A stretch of DNA of 5,512 nt from Actinomycetales bacterium Ga0077552 (GTDB lineage: Bacteria; Actinomycetota; Actinomycetes; Actinomycetales; Microbacteriaceae). Below are positions 1-5,512 of this stretch, in pieces; position 1 is the first letter of the stretch; the number at the start of each line of letters is the position of its first letter. The DNA lies in NCBI GenBank assembly GCA_001464255.1, contig LNFD01000398.1, positions 1 through 5,512 of the forward strand, in the 5' to 3' direction. Under the pieces are notes generated by a model. The model saw nothing but the letters and a program-made list of their open reading frames with translations, did no database searches and was not told the DNA's origin. Made by a program: the position numbers and the translations under genes.

Positions 1-51
1 CTCGACGACACGGCGGCGCTCGACCTGGTGCGCGCCGCCCAGCGCGGCTAG
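1..51 (+). CDS. 3' end of an unidentified plus-strand gene (partial)
   Basis: Frame 1 is open from the window edge and gives the 16 residues LDDTAALDLVRAAQRG before a TAG at 49-51. The codons are typical of this genome: nearly all end in G or C, and the sequence has the Ala/Leu/Arg-rich amphipathic look of a C-terminal helix. The neighbouring putA gene ends at exactly this point on the opposite strand, which supports a real convergent gene end here. The product cannot be named from 16 residues. In DNA this GC-rich, a 17-codon open stretch is weak evidence alone, so the alternative is that no gene ends here. The sequence to the left of the window would decide it. Confidence 0.5.
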   Translation, partial: LDDTAALDLVRAAQRG

Positions 52-3000
52 ACCTCGAGCTCGGCCATCGCCGGGAAGGGGTTGCCGAAGCGGTGCGCCG
101 TGATCGACACGGCCTGCTCGCGCAAGAACGGCAGCAGCTCGACGCGACCCGCGGCCGTCACTGCGCCCGACCAGATCGCGACATCCGGGTCGCCGTCGAG
201 CACGACGTGCAGCTCGCGCGCGATCTCGGCGCCGTTCGGCGCGATGAGGCGGATGCGGGCGGGGCGGGCATCGCGCATCCGCTCGCGGAATCGCGCATCG
301 GTCTCGATCGCGATCGAGGCCGCGCGCAGCGCCGAGACGCCGGTGTCGAGCAGCGCGAGCAGGCTCGCGGGCAGCGGTGCCGCGCTCGAGATATCGACGC
401 GCGAGCCCGCGCGCGCGGCCGCGAGCAGCACGCGCACGAGGTCGGCCATCGCCGCGCCCTCGGCAGCACGCACCGTGACGGGCGTGCGGCGGTAGCGGAG
501 GAGGTTGCGCTCGACGACCTCGCCGGCCGCGGCACCGAGCAGGCTGTCGTCGCGGGCGACACCGAACTCGTCCTCCCACGCGCGCTGGTCGCTTAACGCG
601 CCCGCGCGGGCGGCGTCGAAGCCGATGAAGTCGAGGCCGGGCTGGCTCGCCTCGAGCACCTCGCGCACCCCCTCGTCGAGGCCGCGCAGGCTCAGGTTCT
701 CTTTCGGGCTGCGCGGCACGGGGGCGAACGACCCGAAGCCCATGACGTACGAGGGCCCGCCGGCCTTCGTCGAGCCGCCGACGCTCGAGCGCTTCCAGCC
801 GCCGAACGGCTGGCGTCGCACGATCGCGCCCGTGATGCCGCGGTTGACATAGAGGTTGCCCGCCTCGACGTGGTCGAGCCAGTACGCGACCTCGTCGGCA
901 TCGAGCGAGTGCAGCCCCGCCGTGAGCCCGAAGGCCGTGGCGTTCTGCAGGTCGAGCGCCTCGTCGAGGTCGCGCGCGCGCATGAGGCCGAGCACGGGGC
1001 CGAAGTACTCGGTCGTGTGGAAGGCGCTGCCCGCCGCGACGCCGCGACGCACGCCGGGTGACCACAGCGAGCCCGAGGCGTCGAGGGCGCGCGGCTCGAC
1101 GAGCCACTCCTCGCCCTCGTCGAGCGCCGTGAGCGCGCTCAGCAGCTTGCCCGCCGCGCGCTCGACGAGCGGCCCGACGACGGTGGTCGCCTCGAGGGCG
1201 GGGCCGACGCGCAGCGTGCGCACGGCATCCACGAGCTGGCGCTCGAAGCGCGCCGACGACGCGACCGAGCCGACGAGGATCGCGAGCGAGGCGGCCGAGC
1301 ACTTCTGCCCCGCGTGGCCGAACGCCGACTTCACGAGGTCGGCGACGGCGAGGTCGATGTCGGCCGAAGGCGTGATGACGATGGCGTTCTTGCCGCTCGT
1401 CTCGGCGAGGATCGGCAGCTCGGGCCGCCACGAGCGGAACAGCGCCGCGGTCTCCCACGCCCCCGTCAGCACGAGCCGGTCGACCGCCGGGTGCGCGATG
1501 AGCGCGCGCCCGACCTCGTTCTCGGGCACGTCGACGAACCGCAGCACCTCGCGCGGCACCCCGGAATCCCACAGCGCCTCGACCATGACGGCGGCACTGC
1601 GCGTCACCTGCGGCGCGGGCTTGATGATGACGGCGCTGCCCGCGGCGAGCGCCGCGAGCACGCCGCCGGCGGGGATCGCGACGGGGAAGTTCCACGGCGG
1701 CGCGACGACCGTCAGGCGCACGGGCGCGAACGTCGCGTCGTCGATGCGCGCGAGGTCGCGCGCGCTCTCGGCGTAGTAGTGCGCGAAGTCGATGGCCTCG
1801 CTCACCTCGGGGTCGCCCTCGGCGAGGGTCTTGCCGGCCTCGGCCGCCATGACCTCGAGCAGCTCGGCGCGGCGGGCGGCGAGCATCCGACCGGCCGCGT
1901 GCAGGATGCCCGCACGATCGTCGACCGACCGCCCGGCCCACTCGGCTCCGGCCAGGCGGGTCTCGGCGACGATGCGCTCGATCGCGGCGACCGTGGCGAC
2001 TCCGCTCACGTCGACGAGCGCCTGCCCACGCGTGCTCGTGCGGGCGCGCTGCAGGATGGCCCGGCCCCACTCGCGGTTGCCCGGCAGCGCCGGATCGGTG
2101 TCGGCGGCGTTGGCGAAGCCGCGGCGCACGCCGCCCGGCTCGGGCAGGGCGTTGCTCGCAGCCGGCTGCTCGGTGAGGCGGTTCTGCACGCGGTGCGGCG
2201 CGGGCGCCGCGGGCTCGGCCTGGAAGGCCGCGAGGGAGGCACGGAAGCGCTGCTCCTCCCGCTCGAAGATCGCCGCATCGCGCGTGAGCTCGAACACCCC
2301 GGAGAGGAAGTTCTCGGTGCTCGCGTTCTCCTCCAGCCGGCGGATGAGGTAGCTGATGGCCGACTCGAAGTCGCGCGGGTGCACGACGGGCGTGTACAGC
2401 AGCAGGTGCCCGACGGTGCGTCGCACGGCGTCGGCCTGGTCGGGGGCCATGCCGAGCAGCATCTCGACCTCGACGCTCTGCGAGACCCCCCGCGCCTCGG
2501 CGAGCAGCCACGCCCACGCGATGTCGAAGAGGTTGTGGCCGGCGAGGCCGATGCGCACAGCATCCACCCGATCGGGGCGCAGCGCCGCCTCGAGCACGCG
2601 CTTGTAGTTGGCGTCGCTCGCCTGCTTGCTCGGCAGCACGGCGACGGGCCACTCGTGCAGCGCCGCATCGACGCGCTCCATGGCGAGGTTGGCACCCTTG
2701 ACGACGCGCACCTTGATGCCGGCGCCGCCCGCGGCCCGGCGCGCCTGCGCCCAGGCCGTGAGCCGGTCGAGCGCGGGCAGCGCCTCGGGCAGGTAGGCCT
2801 GCAGCACGATGCCGGCCTCGTAGTGCTTGAGCGACGGCCGATCGAGCAGCCGCTGGAACACCTCGATCGTGAGGTCGAGGTCGCGGAACTCCTCCATGTC
2901 GAGGTTGAGGAACGTCGGTGCGACGCCGAGCGCGGCCGTCTCGTAGAGGGGGGCGAGCCGCTCGACCACGCGCTCGACCGTCTCGTCGAAAGCCCACATG

Positions 3001-3554
3001 CTCAACTGGCTGACGACGGCCGAGACCTTGACCGAAACGTAGTCGACATCGGGCCGCTTGACGAGCTCGGTGATGCCCGCAAGGCGCCGGTCGGCCTCGC
3101 CATCACCGAGCACGGCCTCGCCGAGCAGGTTGATGTTGAGCCGATCGCCCTCGCCCTGCAGGCGGTCGAGCGTGCGCCCGAGGCGGGTCGGGGTCGCGTC
3201 GACGACGAGGTGCCCGACCATGCCGCGCAGCACGCGCCGCGCGATGGGCACGATGGGCCACGGCAGCAGCCGCGCGAGCGGGCCGCCGATCGCGATGAGC
3301 ACGCGCAGCGGCCAGGGCAGGAAGCTCGGGATGCGCCGCGCGAGCTGCTCGAGGTTGCGTGCCGCGACGCCGAGGTCGTCGGGCCGTGCCACGCGGTCGA
3401 CGAACCCGATCGCGAACTCGAGCCCCACCTCGTCCTGCAGCAGCCCCGCCAGGCGGGCCGCGCCGGCATCGGTCTGAGCACCCTCGGTCTGCCGCAGCCA
3501 CTGCCGCACGAGCCCGACGGCGGCATCGGCATCGGGCTGCTCGAGAGTCGTCAC
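48..3554 (-). CDS. putA: Bifunctional proline dehydrogenase / L-glutamate-gamma-semialdehyde dehydrogenase (PutA)
   Basis: This 1168-residue enzyme oxidises L-proline to pyrroline-5-carboxylate with FAD, passing electrons to membrane quinone. It then oxidises the hydrolysed semialdehyde to glutamate with NAD+. Visible in order: an N-terminal helical arm (about 1-110) without a ribbon-helix-helix DNA-binding domain, so it is probably not self-repressing; a proline dehydrogenase barrel (about 110-430) with RVVKGA (Lys286) and RRLEEN (Arg405/Arg406, matching the paired arginines that bind the proline carboxylate); a Pro/Ala-rich linker; and an aldehyde dehydrogenase domain with PPWNFP (Asn622), IIKPA (Lys645), AETSGKN (Glu718), GQKCSA (nucleophile Cys752), TEYFGPV (Glu849) and QPFGGWKRS (Phe917). 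The Glu-Cys spacing of 34 is the family standard. A further domain of roughly 180 residues ends in ITAHRFGNP (1151-1159), like the C-terminal region of long PutA proteins. GTG at 3554 is chosen because of its ribosome-binding site and the onset of family-like sequence. The frame stays open upstream, but that part is antisense to the flavoprotein gene. Confidence 0.96.
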   Translation of the reverse strand: MTTLEQPDADAAVGLVRQWLRQTEGAQTDAGAARLAGLLQDEVGLEFAIGFVDRVARPDDLGVAARNLEQLARRIPSFLPWPLRVLIAIGGPLARLLPWPIVPIARRVLRGMVGHLVVDATPTRLGRTLDRLQGEGDRLNINLLGEAVLGDGEADRRLAGITELVKRPDVDYVSVKVSAVVSQLSMWAFDETVERVVERLAPLYETAALGVAPTFLNLDMEEFRDLDLTIEVFQRLLDRPSLKHYEAGIVLQAYLPEALPALDRLTAWAQARRAAGGAGIKVRVVKGANLAMERVDAALHEWPVAVLPSKQASDANYKRVLEAALRPDRVDAVRIGLAGHNLFDIAWAWLLAEARGVSQSVEVEMLLGMAPDQADAVRRTVGHLLLYTPVVHPRDFESAISYLIRRLEENASTENFLSGVFELTRDAAIFEREEQRFRASLAAFQAEPAAPAPHRVQNRLTEQPAASNALPEPGGVRRGFANAADTDPALPGNREWGRAILQRARTSTRGQALVDVSGVATVAAIERIVAETRLAGAEWAGRSVDDRAGILHAAGRMLAARRAELLEVMAAEAGKTLAEGDPEVSEAIDFAHYYAESARDLARIDDATFAPVRLTVVAPPWNFPVAIPAGGVLAALAAGSAVIIKPAPQVTRSAAVMVEALWDSGVPREVLRFVDVPENEVGRALIAHPAVDRLVLTGAWETAALFRSWRPELPILAETSGKNAIVITPSADIDLAVADLVKSAFGHAGQKCSAASLAILVGSVASSARFERQLVDAVRTLRVGPALEATTVVGPLVERAAGKLLSALTALDEGEEWLVEPRALDASGSLWSPGVRRGVAAGSAFHTTEYFGPVLGLMRARDLDEALDLQNATAFGLTAGLHSLDADEVAYWLDHVEAGNLYVNRGITGAIVRRQPFGGWKRSSVGGSTKAGGPSYVMGFGSFAPVPRSPKENLSLRGLDEGVREVLEASQPGLDFIGFDAARAGALSDQRAWEDEFGVARDDSLLGAAAGEVVERNLLRYRRTPVTVRAAEGAAMADLVRVLLAAARAGSRVDISSAAPLPASLLALLDTGVSALRAASIAIETDARFRERMRDARPARIRLIAPNGAEIARELHVVLDGDPDVAIWSGAVTAAGRVELLPFLREQAVSITAHRFGNPFPAMAELEV

Positions 3555-3568
3555 GCCCCCATCCTCTC
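3555..3568 (-). promoter_or_regulatory. Ribosome-binding site that fixes the GTG start of putA
   Basis: Read on the minus strand, GAGAGG (3568-3563) lies eight bases before the GTG at 3554-3552, a normal Shine-Dalgarno match and distance. An ATG within the spacer (3562-3560) is in another frame and reaches TGA after two codons, so it cannot be the start. The reading frame has no stop upstream, so this site is the main sequence evidence for where PutA begins. No good TAnnnT -10 element for putA is visible between here and the start of the divergent gene. The nearest candidate, TATCCG on the minus strand at 3604-3599, is poor. Confidence 0.65.
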
Positions 3569-3602
3569 GCGCGCGGGCACCTCGCGCCCAGTTCTGCCCG
3601 GA

Positions 3603-3614
3603 TACGCTGGCGCC
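3603..3614 (+). promoter_or_regulatory. Putative -10 element of a leaderless promoter for the flavoprotein gene
   Basis: TACGCT at 3603-3608 fits the actinobacterial TAnnnT -10 pattern. It ends six bases before the ATG at 3615, which would place the transcription start at or next to the A of the start codon. No Shine-Dalgarno sequence is visible before this ATG, as expected for a leaderless mRNA, which is common in Actinobacteria. No convincing TTGACA-like -35 box lies 16-18 bases upstream, so the promoter may depend on an activator or an alternative sigma factor, or the match may be chance. A short inverted repeat, GCGCG (3571-3575) and CGCGC (3583-3587), lies upstream and could be an operator, but such matches are easy to find in DNA this GC-rich. 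Confidence 0.4.
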
Positions 3615-5204
3615 ATGAGGGAGCACCGCGACGTCGTCATCATCGGCGGGGGCCACAACGGCCTCACTGCCGCCGCCTACCTGGCCCAGGCCGGCCTCGA
3701 CGTGCAGGTGCTCGAGCGCCTCGACGTGCTCGGCGGCGCCGCGATCTCGGCCGAGGCCTTCGCAGGGGTGGATGCCCGGCTCAGCCGCTACTCGTACCTC
3801 GTCAGCCTGCTGCCCCAGCGCATCATCGACGACCTCGGGCTGCGCATCGAACTCGCGCCGCGCCGCTACAGCTCGTACACCCCGGTGCCGGGGTCGAACA
3901 CCGGCCTGCTGGTCGACAACCATGACCCGATGGCGACCGCCGAGAGCTTCGCCGCCCTCGGCGCCGAGGACGACGCCGTAGCGTGGGCGCAGTTCTACGA
4001 GGGCACACAGCGGCTCGCGCGCACGCTCTTCCCGACCGTCACCGACCCGCTCCTGACGCGCGCGGAGGCGCGAGCGGCGGTGGGTGACGACGCGCTGTGG
4101 GATGCCCTCATCGAGCAGCCCGTCGGCCGCACGATCGCCGACACCTTCACGAACGACCTCGTGCGCGGCGTCGTCTACACCGACGCGCTCATCGGCACCT
4201 TCGCGCCGAACGACGACGAGACGCTGCTCGCCAACCGCTGCTTCCTGTACCACGTCATCGGCGGCGGCACGGGCGACTGGAACGTTCCGGTCGGGGGCAT
4301 GGGCGCCGTGTCGGGCGAGCTCGAGCGGGCCGCGCGGCTCGCGGGCGCGACCCTCACGACGGGCGCGGAGGTCGTCGCGCTGACGGCCGACAAGACCGTC
4401 CGCTGGGTCGACACCGCGGGCGCCGAGCACGAGACGAGCGCCGAGCACGTGCTCGTCAACTGCTCGCCGCACGAGCTCGCGCGGGTGCTCGCGGCGGGCG
4501 ACGAGAGCGCGGCATCCGGCGACAGCGGCATGGCCGCTCCGCCCGCCGAGGGCGCCCAGGTGAAGGTCAATCTGCTGCTGCGCCGCCTGCCGCGCCTGCG
4601 CGACGAGAGTGTCGACCCGGCCGCGGCCTTCGGCGGCACCTTCCACATCAACGAGACCTTCAGCCAGCTGCAGCGCGCGTACGACGAGGCCGCGAGCGGG
4701 CAGGTGCCGAGCGTCATCCCGGCCGAGATCTACTGCCACTCGCTCACCGACCCGAGCATCCTCGGCCCCGAGCTGCGCGCCTCGGGCGCCCAGACGCTCA
4801 CGGTCTTCGCCCTGCACGTGCCCGACCGGCTCGTCACCGAGGCGACGAACGACTCCCGGCGCGCGACCCTGCAGCGCGCCGTGCTCGACTCGCTGAACTC
4901 GGTGCTCGCCGAGCCCATCGAGAGCCTGCTGCTGACCGACGCGAACGGCGACCCGTGCGTCGAGACGAAGACGACGCGCGACCTCGAGCACGTGCTGCGG
5001 CTGCCGGGCGGCAGCATCTTCCACGGCGACCTGTCGTGGCCGTGGGCCGAGGATGACGAGCCGCTCGACACCCCCGCGCGCCGCTGGGGCGTCGACACCG
5101 GGATGCCCGGCGTGCTGCTGTGCGGATCCGGCGCGCGCCGCGGCGGAGCGGTCAGCGGCATCGCGGGCCACAACGCTGCGATGGCGGTGCTCGAGAGCCG
5201 CTGA
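3615..5204 (+). CDS. FAD-dependent oxidoreductase, phytoene desaturase / PYROXD2-like family
   Basis: This 529-residue flavoprotein has the architecture of CrtI-type amine oxidase/desaturase relatives. The N-terminus is a Rossmann beta-alpha-beta unit with GGGHNG at residues 11-16 and Glu34 at the end of the second strand, which normally binds the FAD ribose. The HNG form of the motif is typical of the PYROXD2-like branch. The C-terminus carries the family's second FAD-contact motif, CGSGARRGGAVSGIAGHNAA (503-521 region), close to the end of the protein. The length is normal for the group. No signal peptide or membrane segment is seen, so it is probably cytoplasmic or peripheral. The substrate is unknown: there are no carotenoid genes beside it, so a crtI name is not justified. 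The ATG at 3615 is chosen because the Rossmann strand begins five residues later and no in-frame start lies just upstream. It is divergent from putA across 60 bp, but a proline-related role is only a guess. Confidence 0.9.
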   Translation: MREHRDVVIIGGGHNGLTAAAYLAQAGLDVQVLERLDVLGGAAISAEAFAGVDARLSRYSYLVSLLPQRIIDDLGLRIELAPRRYSSYTPVPGSNTGLLVDNHDPMATAESFAALGAEDDAVAWAQFYEGTQRLARTLFPTVTDPLLTRAEARAAVGDDALWDALIEQPVGRTIADTFTNDLVRGVVYTDALIGTFAPNDDETLLANRCFLYHVIGGGTGDWNVPVGGMGAVSGELERAARLAGATLTTGAEVVALTADKTVRWVDTAGAEHETSAEHVLVNCSPHELARVLAAGDESAASGDSGMAAPPAEGAQVKVNLLLRRLPRLRDESVDPAAAFGGTFHINETFSQLQRAYDEAASGQVPSVIPAEIYCHSLTDPSILGPELRASGAQTLTVFALHVPDRLVTEATNDSRRATLQRAVLDSLNSVLAEPIESLLLTDANGDPCVETKTTRDLEHVLRLPGGSIFHGDLSWPWAEDDEPLDTPARRWGVDTGMPGVLLCGSGARRGGAVSGIAGHNAAMAVLESR

Positions 5205-5507
5205 GGGGACGAGGCGCCGCTCGACCACCACCCGGCTAACGCCCGCGCGGTGATCGCTGGCCGGCTCGGTGCGCTGATCGGCGTGTGCGCCGAAGACAGC
5301 TTCGTCGCGGTCGAGTTCGACAACCTCGACGGCTACACACACTCTTCAGGCGTGCTCACCGCAGACGGCGTCCTCGCGGTCACTACATTGCTGGGGGACC
5401 GAGCTCACGACGTCGGCCTTGCCCCGGCCCATCGCGCATGCGATGGTCGAGCATCGGGACGGTTTGTCACAGTCGTCATCCGCCTGTTTGGTGGGCACCA
5501 GCCCTGA
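5205..5507 (+). pseudogene. Remnant of a GH114 endo-alpha-1,4-polygalactosaminidase-like gene
   Basis: The frame is open from just after the flavoprotein stop to TGA at 5505-5507. A GTG at 5250 could give 85 residues, but it has no ribosome-binding site. Residues encoded at about 5229-5423 read like the middle of a GH114 TIM barrel. AVEFDNLDGYTHS (5307-5345) matches the family's conserved strand and loop of the form (A)VExDN(L/V)D(G/S)Y. It is followed by LTADGVLA, and RAHDVGLA matches the usual helix and next strand. Family members are about 250-300 residues, usually secreted, and act on galactosaminogalactan-type polymers. Here the signal peptide, the first strands and the C-terminal half are missing. 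After about 5423 the similarity fades and third-position GC falls from about 79% to about 59% (hand count), against near saturation in the genes to the left. A small intact gene of another kind cannot be excluded. The assignment is from memory of the family pattern. Confidence 0.5.
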
Positions 5508-5512
5508 CCCCG

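Noticed and set aside
1314..3614. The flavoprotein frame is also open upstream on the plus strand to about 1314.
   Set aside because: It is antisense to the catalytic domains of PutA, shows no protein family features, and has no in-frame start close before 3615. Long antisense open frames are expected at this GC content.
3555..5342. The putA reading frame stays open upstream on the minus strand to 5342, giving a possible protein of about 1764 residues.
   Set aside because: The extra part is antisense to a well-supported flavoprotein gene and has the Arg/Asp/Val-rich composition of a shadow frame. PutA has a proper ribosome-binding site at 3563-3568 and is full length from 3554.
5429..5446. 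Hairpin CCATCGC-GCAT-GCGATGG (7-bp stem, 4-base loop) as a terminator for the flavoprotein gene.
   Set aside because: It lies about 225 bases after the stop codon, has no following T-run, and sits inside the GH114-like open frame. It may be a chance palindrome.
5464..5492. TTGTCA at 5464-5469 as a -35 box of a promoter leading out of the window.
   Set aside because: No TAnnnT element lies at the right distance; 5487-5492 reads TTTGGT. There is also no gene start visible before the window ends.
5345..5497. Minus-strand open frame of about 50 codons starting GTG at 5497 and rich in cysteine.
   Set aside because: No ribosome-binding site or family resemblance was recognised. The opposite strand gives a recognisable protein fragment over the same bases.
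5202..5507. Stop-codon readthrough from the flavoprotein into the in-frame downstream sequence, making a fusion with the GH114-like piece.
   Set aside because: The flavoprotein already ends with its expected C-terminal FAD motif and a normal tail, and the downstream frame looks decayed. Being in the same frame is a one-in-three coincidence.

Overview
The window is very GC-rich, with third codon positions almost all G or C. It uses GTG as a start codon, and the intergenic spacers are short. This fits a high-GC actinobacterium. The protein style and the small GH114-like fragment suggest Microbacteriaceae or a close relative, but that assignment is inference from family resemblance, not a search.

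Layout from left to right. Bases 1-51 look like the last 16 codons of a plus-strand gene that enters from outside the window. Its stop codon overlaps, tail to tail, the stop of a large minus-strand gene (48-3554). That gene encodes a 1168-residue bifunctional proline catabolism enzyme (PutA): proline dehydrogenase followed by L-glutamate-gamma-semialdehyde dehydrogenase, with a C-terminal extension. A 60-bp spacer separates putA from a divergent plus-strand gene (3615-5204). This encodes a 529-residue FAD-dependent oxidoreductase of the phytoene desaturase/PYROXD2-like group. The spacer holds a good ribosome-binding site for putA. For the oxidoreductase it shows a -10-like TACGCT six bases before the ATG, suggesting a leaderless mRNA. 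After 5204 the DNA changes character: codon use is less GC-biased, and a short stretch reads like an internal piece of a GH114 endo-alpha-1,4-polygalactosaminidase-like protein that lacks both ends. I interpret it as a decaying gene remnant.

How the genes work together. PutA oxidises proline to glutamate in two steps, passing electrons to FAD/quinone and then NAD+. The divergent flavoprotein has no known link to proline; shared control through the 60-bp spacer is possible but unproven. I found no RNA genes, CRISPR array, insertion sequence or convincing terminator. I see no clear evidence of a new biological system. The most unusual points are the GH114 remnant, the overlapping CTAG stop codons, the leaderless divergent promoter and a bias for the word GGATGC/GCATCC.
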